Source of the DNA: an uncultured bacterium
Lineage (GTDB): Bacteria > Pseudomonadota > Gammaproteobacteria > Burkholderiales > Burkholderiaceae_C
Reading direction: 5' to 3'
Assembly (NCBI GenBank): GCA_903928495.1
Contig: CAIYQZ010000049.1
Location: 1-48,418 of the forward strand
Length of the DNA stretch: 48,418 nucleotides
In this document: positions 16,553 through 25,109 of the stretch, piece by piece
Position numbering within the stretch: position 1 is the first letter of the stretch
Layout: each line of letters begins with the position of its first letter
Notes under the pieces: generated by a model
What the model saw: only the letters and a program-made list of their open reading frames with translations
The model's database searches: none
Told to the model about the DNA's origin: nothing
Made by a program: the position numbers and the translations under genes

Positions 16553-19524
16553 ACACTTCCGGCACGTTCAATGGCGCTCCGGGGCGGTTGCCGGCCCCAC
16601 TGCCAACCGCCTTGTGGATCTTGTTGGTGCTGGGGGTTGCCTCAGCCTTGTGGGTGATGCACAGCCAGCAGCAGCTTCGCAGCCGCCTGACTGCGCAGGC
16701 CACTCAAGTGGCCGAGGCGCAGGTACAAGACCTGAAGGGCACTCTGGAACGCAACCTGGGGGCGCTTGAAGTCATGGCGGTGCTGGTGCAAGACGGCCAG
16801 GGTGAGGTGCCACGCTTTGCCGATGTGGGCCGCGAGTTGCTGGCCGCGCGGCCTGGTGTGCTGGCGCTGGGCCTGCTGCCCGACGGGGTGGTGACTCAGG
16901 TGGTCCCGCGAGCCCACAGCAACCGTGTGTTGGGTATGAACGTGTTCAAAGGGCCGGCTGCAGACCCTGCTGCCTTGCAGGCGATGAACAGACAGGGCCC
17001 TGTGTTGAAAACCCCCGCCCCCTTGCCCATTGGACGGGTGGGGATTGTGGCCTACCAGGGGGTTTACCTGCCTGCTGATGGGGCGCCTGGGCCTGGGCGC
17101 TTCTGGGGGTTGGTGCGCATCGCTGTGGGCTTGAACGAAATGCTCAACGGCAGTCGGTTGGCGGCGTTGCACGCGCAGGGTTTCGAGTATGAGTTGGTGG
17201 GCCCTGACGGCGTGTTGCACACATCCCTGGCACCCGGGGTGACCATGGATAAACCACTGACCGTGCCGGTCAGCCTGTACAACCAGACGTGGCAATTGCG
17301 GTTGGCCCCTTCCAGCGGGTGGGTGGACCAAGTGGGGCTGGCGTTGCAAGTGGTGTGGAGTGTGTTGTTCAGTCTGGGCGGTGCGGGCCTTGTGTATCTG
17401 CTGCTTGCCAACGCGCGCCTGGCGCATGGCGCACTGCGGCAACTGGCCAGCCAGGTTCCCGGTGTGCTGTACCAGTATCACCAGCGGCCCGACGGACACA
17501 CGTGGTTTTCGTACATCAGCCCCGGGGTGCAGGCCCTCACGGGCTTCACGCCCGAGCAGTTGCGGCTGAGCGATGCCGACTGGCGCGCCCACATCGTGTC
17601 AGAGGACCGCGCCGACCTGCGTGCCGCGCTGCTGCTGTCCGCCCGCCACCTGAGTCCGCTGGAAACGGACTTCCGAATGAACACGCTGGATGGCCACACC
17701 CGCTGGATGTGGACCAAGGCGCTGCCGCTGCGACAGGCCGATGGCACCATCACCTGGAACGGCTACCTGGCCGACTGGACTCAGGAAAAGCAAACCGAAG
17801 ACGCGCTGGTGCACAGCGGCCAGTTACTGGCCGAGGCGCAGGAGGTGGCCCGGCTGGGCTACTTCATCACCGATGTGGCCACAGGCACCTGGACCAGTTC
17901 TGGCGTGCTTGACAGCCTGCTGGGAATCGACCAGGCCTTTGAGCGCACCGCCAAAGGCTGGGTTGACCTGGTGGAGCCTGAACACCGCGAGGCTTTGCGC
18001 GGTGCCTATCAGGTGGCTGTGGTGCAACGCACGGGCTTCAATGTGGAGTACGCCATCCGCCGTCCGGCTGACGACCGGGTGGTGTGGGTCAACGCCATCG
18101 GGCGGTTGGAGTTCGACGCAGGCGGCCAGCCGGTGCGCATCGTGGGAACGGTGCAGGACATCACGGCGCGCAAAAAGGCCGAGGCCGACATTCGCAGCCT
18201 GGCCTATTACGACCCGCTGACCGGCCTGCCCAACCGCCGCTTGCTGCTCGACCGCCTGGCAGAGGCGTTGCGCCAGCGCGAGGCCGACCAAGCCCATGGC
18301 GCGTTGATGTTCATCGATCTGGACAACTTCAAGGACCTGAACGACACCCTGGGCCACGACAAGGGCGATGCCTTGTTGCGCCAGGTGGCGCTGCGGCTGC
18401 TGGCCTGTGTGCGCGAGACGGACACCGTGTGCCGTCTGGGGGGCGACGAGTTTGTGCTGTTGCTCGGGCGGCTTGAGTTGGCGGATGGTGACCAGCCCGC
18501 CCAGGTTGCCGAAGACATTGGCCTGAAGGTGCTGGCGGCGTTGTCCCGCACCTACCCGTTGGCGGGCCTGAACCTGACCAGCACGCCCAGCATTGGTGTG
18601 GCCCTGTTTGCACAGGAGGGCCTGACGGTGGACGAGGTCATCAAGCGTGCCGACGTGGCCATGTACCAGTCCAAGGCGGCCGGGCGCAACACGTTGCGGT
18701 TCTACGACCCAGCCATCCAGGCCGACATGGCCGAGCGGCTGCAACTCGCTGAAGATTTGAGGGGCGCATTGGCTGCCCAAGGGCAGTTGCGCCTGGTGTA
18801 CCAGCCCCAACACAACGCGGACGGCCGCCTGGTGGGCGCCGAGGCATTGTTGCGCTGGATGCACCCGTCGCGCGGCCCTGTGTCCCCGGCGGTGTTCATT
18901 CCGCTGGCTGAACAGACTGGCCTCATGACCGTGTTGGGCCAGTGGGTGCTGCGCGAGGCCAGCCAGCAACTGCGCAGTTGGCTGGACACACCGCAGCTGG
19001 CATTGCGCTGGGGCAGGGACTTTTCTCTGGCGGTGAATGTCAGCGCACACCAGTTTCGCAGCCCCGGCTTTGTCAGCGATGTTGCCCGTGTGTTGAATGA
19101 GGCCCAACTGCGCCCCCGCTCATTGAAACTGGAACTGACCGAGAGCCTGATGGTGCACGACGTTGAAGACATCATCACCAAGATGAACGACTTGCGCCCC
19201 CTGGGGGTGTTGTTCTCGCTGGACGACTTTGGCACGGGGTATTCGTCGCTGACGTACCTCAAACGCCTGCCGCTGGATCAGCTCAAGATCGACCAGTCTT
19301 TTGTGCGCGATGTGCAGACCAGCGTCAACGATGCAGCCATTGCCCGCACGGTGTTGGCCCTTGGCCAGACCCTGGGGCTGGAGGTGATTGCCGAAGGTGT
19401 GGAAACCGCAGCGCAGCGGGGCTGTTTGTTGGCCATGGGTTGCTACTGCTACCAGGGCTACTTCTTCAGCAAGCCACTGGAATCAGAACAATTCAAGGCC
19501 TATGCGCTCGTCTGTTCTGGATAG
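16549..19524 (+). CDS. Membrane c-di-GMP protein: CHASE-PAS-PAS-GGDEF-EAL
   Basis: The 991-residue product is read from TTG 16549, whose TTGA overlaps the previous stop; no ATG or GTG lies nearby in frame. TM1 is at about 18-38, a periplasmic CHASE-like domain at about 60-250 and TM2 at about 265-290. PAS domains begin near 300 and 425. The GGDEF domain has GGDEF intact at 631-635. The EAL domain has EALLRW at 765-770, NVSAHQF, LELTES, DDFGTGYSS, LKIDQSF and EGVET, all catalytic-type residues. Both synthesis and hydrolysis of c-di-GMP are therefore possible; many such proteins have only one dominant activity. It is the last gene of the signalling operon, followed by a hairpin. Confidence 0.92.
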   Translation: MNTSGTFNGAPGRLPAPLPTALWILLVLGVASALWVMHSQQQLRSRLTAQATQVAEAQVQDLKGTLERNLGALEVMAVLVQDGQGEVPRFADVGRELLAARPGVLALGLLPDGVVTQVVPRAHSNRVLGMNVFKGPAADPAALQAMNRQGPVLKTPAPLPIGRVGIVAYQGVYLPADGAPGPGRFWGLVRIAVGLNEMLNGSRLAALHAQGFEYELVGPDGVLHTSLAPGVTMDKPLTVPVSLYNQTWQLRLAPSSGWVDQVGLALQVVWSVLFSLGGAGLVYLLLANARLAHGALRQLASQVPGVLYQYHQRPDGHTWFSYISPGVQALTGFTPEQLRLSDADWRAHIVSEDRADLRAALLLSARHLSPLETDFRMNTLDGHTRWMWTKALPLRQADGTITWNGYLADWTQEKQTEDALVHSGQLLAEAQEVARLGYFITDVATGTWTSSGVLDSLLGIDQAFERTAKGWVDLVEPEHREALRGAYQVAVVQRTGFNVEYAIRRPADDRVVWVNAIGRLEFDAGGQPVRIVGTVQDITARKKAEADIRSLAYYDPLTGLPNRRLLLDRLAEALRQREADQAHGALMFIDLDNFKDLNDTLGHDKGDALLRQVALRLLACVRETDTVCRLGGDEFVLLLGRLELADGDQPAQVAEDIGLKVLAALSRTYPLAGLNLTSTPSIGVALFAQEGLTVDEVIKRADVAMYQSKAAGRNTLRFYDPAIQADMAERLQLAEDLRGALAAQGQLRLVYQPQHNADGRLVGAEALLRWMHPSRGPVSPAVFIPLAEQTGLMTVLGQWVLREASQQLRSWLDTPQLALRWGRDFSLAVNVSAHQFRSPGFVSDVARVLNEAQLRPRSLKLELTESLMVHDVEDIITKMNDLRPLGVLFSLDDFGTGYSSLTYLKRLPLDQLKIDQSFVRDVQTSVNDAAIARTVLALGQTLGLEVIAEGVETAAQRGCLLAMGCYCYQGYFFSKPLESEQFKAYALVCSG

Positions 19525-19538
19525 TTTGCTATCCAGAA
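19515..19538. terminator. Bidirectional hairpin between convergent GGDEF-EAL and chemoreceptor genes
   Basis: TTCTGGATAG (19515-19524) and CTATCCAGAA (19529-19538) form a perfect 10-bp stem with a TTTG loop. The left arm includes the stop of the GGDEF-EAL gene, and the right arm abuts the stop of the minus-strand chemoreceptor gene. A T-rich stretch follows on the plus strand. Confidence 0.75.
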
Positions 19539-21929
19539 TCAGTGCCCTTTGTTTGTTTTATTCAATTCGTCCAGCGTCTTGACGGCACTTCGGTAGGCAC
19601 CACAACCGATCAGGCGCTGGCCATCCAGTGGCATGACATAGGACGACTTGCCGCGCACATCACCCGTGACCAGGTTGATGATGTTGTATTCCACCCAGCC
19701 ACCGCCCTGTTCGGCACGTTTCCAGGCGTCGGCAATCAGTTGTGCAGCGTCCACCCCAGGTGAGGCGCTCACGTTCACGCCCACCTTGGTCTCGTCAATG
19801 CCCATGACGCGGTAAAAGCCTTCGCGGTCCAGCACAAACACGTACAGGTCGCGGTCGATGAAGCCGGCCTGTTTGTTGTGGAAATCGCGTGCGGCTTTGT
19901 CAAAGCCCACTTTCTGCACATGGGCCAGAGCCCGCAAAGTGAGGGCCTTGGCTTCGTCGGCCGTGCCCTGGCGCAGGCGGATGTGGCGCACGGCATCGTC
20001 GAGCTGGTGCGCCCGTTCGATCAGCCGGTGCGAGCGGTGTTGCGTGCGCTCCACCAAGGCCGAGTTTTCGGCGGTGACGGAATCCAGGTCGCCCACGGCG
20101 ATCACCACTTCGTTCAGCGAGCGGCTCTGGTCGCTGCTGGCGGTGGCGATGTTCTCCATGCCTTCGGTGACTTTGGTGATGCTGCCGACCAGGTCCAGCA
20201 TGAGCTGGTTGACCGAGCCGATTTCGCCCACCGAGGTTTGTACTCGGCCAGCCGAGTCGGCAATCAGTTTGCGTACCTCGGAGGCCGCTTCCTGGCTGCG
20301 CCGCGCCAAGTTGCGCACTTCGGATGCCACCACTGCAAAGCCCCGACCGGCCTCGCCTGCACGGGCAGCTTCCACAGCGGCATTCAGGGCCAGGATGTTG
20401 GTCTGGAAGGCGATGCTGTCAATCGTGCCGATGATCTCGGTCATGCGCAGGGAGGTGGTTTTGAGCGTGTCCATGCCGTGCACGGTCTTGCCCATCAGTT
20501 CGTTGGCCGCGCCAGTTTGCTGGCGCAGTTGCCGGGTCATGCCGCTGACGCCCTGCGCCACATCGGCGTTTTGTTTGACCATGTCGCCGACCATGCGCAC
20601 GTTGGCCGTGGTTTCTTCCAGGCTTGCGGCCTGTGACTGGGTGCGGTCGGCCAGCAGGGTGCTGTCGCTGACGAGCGCAGAACCCACATCCCCCACCAGT
20701 GACGAAGCGCTGCGCACGTCGGCCACCAGGGTGGACAGGTTGGCCAGCATGCCCTCGAAAGCCTGGCTGATGCGGGCCAGTTCGTCTTTGCCATCCACCC
20801 TCACTGGTGTGGACAGATTGCCCTCAGCGGCCTGGTTCATCGAATGGCGCAGCATGGTTAAGCTTTGTAGCGTGGCTGATGCAAAACTAAACAAAGCGTA
20901 AAAGAGTAATAGAAACCCTGTGACAGCTACAGCAGTGATCAAATAGAAATTGGCTGTGACTACTTTGATGCGGTCGTTGAGCTTTTCAGTCAGCCGGATG
21001 GAGGCTTGTTCACTGAGTTTTCGAGTGGCCAATTTGGCTCCTTGAGCCAAGGAATCAAATCGCTGAGGGTCTGCACCCATGGCAGTTTCGCCGAAAGCAT
21101 TTTGGCTCTCTGCAATCAGTGCTGCGATGGCAAGCTTGGCCGCAGCCCAGTCTGTAAATGCAGGCTCTCCGTTACGACTCAGAGATTGAGTTCGCAGTTC
21201 CACATCGAAAGCCCGACTGTTGACGATGGTCATGAGGCCATTGACTTTTGACGTTGCATTTCCGTCCAGTTCGCCCTTAAGCAAAAGGGCGACTGCTTCA
21301 TCTTTGAGCAGGGCTACTGCCTCCTCAAGCTTGGGCACCCTTTGAACAATCATGTCCATCAAGAAATACGTGGCAATTTCCGGGTCAAAGAGTAATCCTG
21401 AGTGCTCAGCAAAAAGATCAACATAATCGAGCAACCGTCTGATGTGGTTGCTCGATTGTTCAAGGGCAGTCTTGTGATTTAATTTTCCTGATAGATATGT
21501 TTGCAAATCTGATCTATCAGATTCCCAATTGGATTGCGCAGATAAACCAGGGGTTTCAGACAAGGCTTTGTCTAACTGATTAAACAACAGCTGTGCTTCG
21601 GCATGGGCTTTCGTTGCAACTGCTGCTTGCTCTCCAAGTCCAAATGCAGTTTGGCTGCTCGCTGCCCTTTGTTCCTGCAGTTTTCCAATTAATTTGTTTG
21701 CATGTTCAATAACTTCAACGCCTTTCAACTCTTTTCGCGTGAAGTCAATGTCACCCCACAGTCGGCTCATCAGCATGAACATTGCAACGACCAATGGGAT
21801 GACAAGGAAGCTGGCAATGATGGCAAGCTTGGTCTTCATTCCGAGTCGCCGCATGAATGCAACGCCTGGGCGCAGCAACATGGGCGGGACGAGTTGCACG
21901 TTGGGGGTTTTGTCAGCGGTGTTGCTCAT
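19539..21929 (-). CDS. Methyl-accepting chemotaxis protein with C-terminal Cache-like domain
   Basis: The 796 residues comprise TM1 (about 33-54), a periplasmic helical region of about 270 residues, TM2 (about 327-352), HAMP, and a signalling coiled coil with the hairpin tip near residue 514 ([20 protein letters not shown] and [14 protein letters not shown]). After the coiled coil, residues about 690-785 resemble a single Cache domain ([41 protein letters not shown]). That places a normally extracellular ligand-binding fold in the cytoplasm. The first 350 codons are much more AT-rich than the rest. No CheR-docking pentapeptide is at the C-terminus. It is convergent with the c-di-GMP operon. 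Confidence 0.93.
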   Translation of the reverse strand: MSNTADKTPNVQLVPPMLLRPGVAFMRRLGMKTKLAIIASFLVIPLVVAMFMLMSRLWGDIDFTRKELKGVEVIEHANKLIGKLQEQRAASSQTAFGLGEQAAVATKAHAEAQLLFNQLDKALSETPGLSAQSNWESDRSDLQTYLSGKLNHKTALEQSSNHIRRLLDYVDLFAEHSGLLFDPEIATYFLMDMIVQRVPKLEEAVALLKDEAVALLLKGELDGNATSKVNGLMTIVNSRAFDVELRTQSLSRNGEPAFTDWAAAKLAIAALIAESQNAFGETAMGADPQRFDSLAQGAKLATRKLSEQASIRLTEKLNDRIKVVTANFYLITAVAVTGFLLLFYALFSFASATLQSLTMLRHSMNQAAEGNLSTPVRVDGKDELARISQAFEGMLANLSTLVADVRSASSLVGDVGSALVSDSTLLADRTQSQAASLEETTANVRMVGDMVKQNADVAQGVSGMTRQLRQQTGAANELMGKTVHGMDTLKTTSLRMTEIIGTIDSIAFQTNILALNAAVEAARAGEAGRGFAVVASEVRNLARRSQEAASEVRKLIADSAGRVQTSVGEIGSVNQLMLDLVGSITKVTEGMENIATASSDQSRSLNEVVIAVGDLDSVTAENSALVERTQHRSHRLIERAHQLDDAVRHIRLRQGTADEAKALTLRALAHVQKVGFDKAARDFHNKQAGFIDRDLYVFVLDREGFYRVMGIDETKVGVNVSASPGVDAAQLIADAWKRAEQGGGWVEYNIINLVTGDVRGKSSYVMPLDGQRLIGCGAYRSAVKTLDELNKTNKGH

Positions 21930-21966
21930 GGATGGTGTCTCTCGGGGCGTCTTGTTGTGTGCGGGC

Positions 21967-22401
21967 TCAGCGCTTGCCTGAGTTCGTCAATTGCATTGTG
22001 GCTTCTTCGAGGCGGCTGTCGAGGTAGCTGCCGTACATATCTGGCACGGCCATGCCCACCAATCGCTCGGCCAGTTCTTCGCCTTTGGGGCCCAGAAAAA
22101 GCACGGTAGGAGCGAGCGTGGCTTTCCAGGCCTTGACCTGTGCGGCCGCCGTGGTGTTGCGCCCGTCAAATCCTTTGATGGGGGTGGCCCGGTCGGTCAT
22201 GTCGAGCTGAACGGCTTGTAACTGCCCGGCGCGCTGCATGGGCAGCAGGTAGTGACCACGCACCACATCACAGTAGGGGCAGCCCTTGAGCGTGGTCATC
22301 ACCACCAGTGGCATGCGCAGCGCAGCGGCGGCTTGCGCAGCTTCTGGCAAGGAACGTGTGGTGGGCAGGGCCGAGGGGCCGCTGACGGTGAGTGTGGCCA
22401 T
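21967..22401 (-). CDS. Thioredoxin-fold protein with CPYC motif
   Basis: The 144 residues hold [20 protein letters not shown] with CPYC at 41-44, a glutaredoxin-type dithiol motif, and a downstream [14 protein letters not shown] that supplies the cis-proline and next strand. The general class is the thioredoxin-like/SoxW group. No convincing signal peptide or lipobox is seen, so location is uncertain. It ends 38 nt upstream of the chemoreceptor start on the same strand and might be co-transcribed with it. The substrate is unknown. Confidence 0.75.
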   Translation of the reverse strand: MATLTVSGPSALPTTRSLPEAAQAAAALRMPLVVMTTLKGCPYCDVVRGHYLLPMQRAGQLQAVQLDMTDRATPIKGFDGRNTTAAAQVKAWKATLAPTVLFLGPKGEELAERLVGMAVPDMYGSYLDSRLEEATMQLTNSGKR

Positions 22402-22463
22402 GGAAGGTGGTGAAACTGGGACGTGTGAGGTTAAGCGACGACAGGGCGGTGTGCAAGCCAGCT

Positions 22464-23783
22464 TCAGGGGAAATACGGGGGTGAAATGGCACCTGTTTCG
22501 GCCAACGCTGCGATGGCGTTGTCATCCAGCCCCAACACCTCAGTCAGCACCTGGCGTGTGTGCTGGCCCAGCAGGGGTGGCGGGCGCAGCAAAGTGGGCG
22601 GGGTGGCGCTGAGTTTGAGGGGACTGGCCACCAGTCGCAGGTCAGGGGTGTGGGGGTGTGCCCAGTGTTGCACCATGCCGCGCTGTTGCACCTGCGGGTC
22701 GGCAAACACCTCGGCCAGGTTGTTGATGGGGCCACAGGGCACTTTGGCCTCATCGAGTGCGGACAGCCATTCGGCTTTGGTGCGGGTTTTGAGGACGGCC
22801 TCCAGCAGTGGCACCAGTTCGGCGCGGTGGCGAACGCGCTGGGCGTTGGTGGCAAAGCGGGGTTCGGTGGCCCACTCGGGGTGTCCCGCCACGGCGCAGA
22901 ATTTGGCAAACTGGCTGTCATTGCCCACCGCCAGGATGACGTGCTGTGCTTGCCCGACGGCATCCGGTGCCACTTCAAACACCTGGTAGGGCACGATGTT
23001 GGCGTGTGCGTTGCCCATGCGCCCGGGTACCTTTCCGTCGGCCTGGCTGCGCACCAGGTAATTGGCGCCCAGGTTGGCGAGCATGGCCACCTGTGTGTCG
23101 AGCAGTGCCATGTCGATGTGTTGGCCTTGGCCGGTGCGCTCGGCATGACGCAGGGCGGCCAGCACGGCCACGGTGGCGTACGTGCCAGTGAACAGGTCAG
23201 CCACCGCAACACCGACTTTCTGCGGCCCACCGCCGGGCAGGTCGTCGCGTTCGCCAGTGACGCTCATCAGCCCACCCAGGCCTTGTATGGCGTAGTCGTA
23301 CCCGGCGCGCTCGCTGTAGGGGCCGGTCTGGCCATAACCGGTGATGGAGCAATACACCAGTGCAGGATTCAGGGCTTTGAGCGTGGCGAAGTCGAGACCG
23401 TAGCGGGCCATGTCACCCACTTTGAAGTTTTCAACAAAAACGTGGCAGTGCGACACCAGTTCGCGGATGAGTTGCTGGCCCGCTGGTTGGGCGATGTCGC
23501 AGGTGATCGAACGCTTGTTGCGGTTGGCCCCCAGGTAATAAGCGGCTTCTGCGGTGTCTTGCCCTTGGGCGTCTGCAAGGAACGGTGGACCCCAGGCGCG
23601 GGTATCGTCCCCGCTGCCCGGCCGTTCGACCTTGATGACGTCTGCCCCCAAGTCTGCAAGTGTCTGCGTGCACCAGGGGCCGGCCAGCACCCGGGACAGG
23701 TCCAGAACGCGGATACCATGCAGCGCGCTGGCGGTTGGCTGAACGTGGCTGTCGGGAGCGGTTGGGTCTGGCGTGGTGTTCAT
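22464..23783 (-). CDS. Class III CoA-transferase (CaiB/BaiF family)
   Basis: The 439 residues include IRVLDLSRVLAGPWCTQTLA, DLGADVIKVERPGSGD, the NRNKRSI loop and VAVADLFTGTYA, where Asp196 matches the aspartate that forms the acyl anhydride in formyl-CoA transferase. Family members move CoA between carboxylic acids (oxalate/formate, carnitine, bile acids, succinyl/itaconyl), and the substrate cannot be read from sequence. MNTTPDPTAPDS is taken as the start; the frame is open upstream into the divergent gene. No partner acyl-CoA enzyme is adjacent. Confidence 0.88.
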   Translation of the reverse strand: MNTTPDPTAPDSHVQPTASALHGIRVLDLSRVLAGPWCTQTLADLGADVIKVERPGSGDDTRAWGPPFLADAQGQDTAEAAYYLGANRNKRSITCDIAQPAGQQLIRELVSHCHVFVENFKVGDMARYGLDFATLKALNPALVYCSITGYGQTGPYSERAGYDYAIQGLGGLMSVTGERDDLPGGGPQKVGVAVADLFTGTYATVAVLAALRHAERTGQGQHIDMALLDTQVAMLANLGANYLVRSQADGKVPGRMGNAHANIVPYQVFEVAPDAVGQAQHVILAVGNDSQFAKFCAVAGHPEWATEPRFATNAQRVRHRAELVPLLEAVLKTRTKAEWLSALDEAKVPCGPINNLAEVFADPQVQQRGMVQHWAHPHTPDLRLVASPLKLSATPPTLLRPPPLLGQHTRQVLTEVLGLDDNAIAALAETGAISPPYFP

Positions 23784-23852
23784 GTCGCTATTGTGATGAA
23801 CGCACTGGCATCTATCGATGAGTCGGGTCACCGAAGTGGCACAGGAGGGCAT

Positions 23853-24392
23853 GTGGTTTTTGCGCGATACAGCTTTCAACGCGGGTGTCTGTTGGCATGT
23901 GTGCTGACTGCACTGCTGGCATGCAGTCCGACTTTCAACTGGCGGGAGGTTCGTGTGGGCGATGCAGCGCTGCTGGCGCTGTTGCCCTGCAAACCCGAGA
24001 AGGCGGAACGCCAGGTGCCTGTGCAGGGGCAGCAGGCCACGCTGCACATGGCCAGCTGTGATGTGGGGGACGCCACGTTTGCCGTGGCGTCACTGCGGTT
24101 GCCGGACGGTGTGGACGCTGTGGCAGCCGCGCAGGCATGGAAGTTGGCCAGCCTGACCGGCCTGAAATCCACGCCTGAGCAGGCGCGCGATTGGCCCTTG
24201 CCTGCGAGGGCTGGCATGCCACTGGCGGGTTGGCAGGCCAGCGGCGTTCGCCACACGGGGCAGCCAGTGCAGGCGCGTGTGTTGCCGCTCGCGCGGGGGC
24301 GGGAGCTGTACCAGGCGGCCCTTTACGGGGATGTACCCGCCGACGTGTTGACCACATGGGTGGATGGTTTGCGTTTTGTTGCCGCACCTTGA
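23853..24392 (+). CDS. Small putative lipoprotein, function unknown
   Basis: The 179 residues start at GTG 23853, which follows AGGAGG (23843-23848) by 4 nt. The product then begins with a hydrophobic leader ending in a lipobox TALLAC (Cys24). An ATG at 23796 in the same frame would add 19 residues before the leader and lacks a ribosome site. The mature part contains CKPEKAERQVPVQGQQATL and MASCDVGDATFAVAS, with two cysteines. I do not recognise a named family. It is divergent from the CoA-transferase and 35 nt upstream of the PTS EIIA gene. Confidence 0.7.
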   Translation: MVFARYSFQRGCLLACVLTALLACSPTFNWREVRVGDAALLALLPCKPEKAERQVPVQGQQATLHMASCDVGDATFAVASLRLPDGVDAVAAAQAWKLASLTGLKSTPEQARDWPLPARAGMPLAGWQASGVRHTGQPVQARVLPLARGRELYQAALYGDVPADVLTTWVDGLRFVAAP

Positions 24393-24427
24393 GTTGGCGT
24401 GTTCTCCTCGCCTCATAATCTGCCGCC

Positions 24428-24871
24428 ATGAACGGGATCGTTGTCATTGCCCATGCCCCTTTGGCCAGTGCGTTGCGCCTCTGTGTGCTGCACGTGTTTC
24501 CGGATGCCGCAGGTGCCGTGGTGGCGCTGGACGTGCCGCCCAACCAGCCCACCGATGAAACGCTGGCGCAGGCCCGCGTTCTGGCCCAGCAACTTGGCAC
24601 CGAGCATTTGCTGGTGCTGACCGATGTGTTTGGCGCCACGCCCTGCAACGTCGCCCAGCGCCTGGTGGATGGCATCCATTCGCGCCTGGTGGCCGGGGTG
24701 AATTTGCCCATGCTGCTGCGGGCGGTGACCTACCGTCATGAATCGCTGGACATGTTGCTGTCCCGCGCAATGGCCGGTGGTACGCAGGGCATCATTTCTG
24801 TTGCCGTGACGGCGCCGCAAAACCAACATCGACGTGCCCATGATCAAAACCACCACGACCATCAGCAATAA
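24428..24871 (+). CDS. PTS EIIA component, mannose (EIIA-Man) family
   Basis: The 147 residues begin MNGIVVIAHAPLASALRLCV with the phosphorylatable His9, and contain LLVLTDVFGATPCNVAQRL, typical of the EIIA-Man fold. It accepts phosphate from HPr. No EIIB, EIIC or EIID genes are nearby, so the module looks like the regulatory PTS found in several betaproteobacteria, not a sugar transporter (inference). The His-rich C-terminal tail (HRRAHDQNHHDHQQ) is encoded by a 32-nt overlap with ptsH and is probably dispensable. Confidence 0.9.
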   Translation: MNGIVVIAHAPLASALRLCVLHVFPDAAGAVVALDVPPNQPTDETLAQARVLAQQLGTEHLLVLTDVFGATPCNVAQRLVDGIHSRLVAGVNLPMLLRAVTYRHESLDMLLSRAMAGGTQGIISVAVTAPQNQHRRAHDQNHHDHQQ

Positions 24872-25109
24872 GCTTGGCCTGCACGCACGGGCCTCCGCCA
24901 AACTCACCAAACTGGCAGGCAGTTTTGCTTGCGAGGTCTGGATGAGCCGGGGTGAGCGGCGCATCAATGCCAAAAGCATCATGGGGGTGATGATGCTGGC
25001 CGCAGGCCTGGGCAGCACCGTGGAGCTGGAAACCAACGGATCTGACGAGCAGGCCGCAATGGATGCATTGTTGGCCTTGATTGCCGACAAGTTCGGAGAA
25101 GGCGAATGA
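24840..25109 (+). CDS. ptsH: PTS phosphocarrier protein HPr
   Basis: The 89 residues begin MIKTTTTISNKLGLHARASA. The phosphocarrier His15 sits in the standard GLHARA motif. Ser46 is present in INAKSIMGVMML, so regulation by HPr kinase is possible. The start is the ATG at 24840; a GTG two codons earlier is in frame but unnecessary. It overlaps the EIIA gene by 32 nt and ptsI by 4 nt (ATGA), giving tight translational coupling of the three. Confidence 0.95.
   Translation: MIKTTTTISNKLGLHARASAKLTKLAGSFACEVWMSRGERRINAKSIMGVMMLAAGLGSTVELETNGSDEQAAMDALLALIADKFGEGE

Noticed and set aside
22560-23852. Long plus-strand extension upstream of the small lipoprotein
   Set aside because: It is antisense to the CoA-transferase; the lipoprotein signal and ribosome site place the start at 23853.
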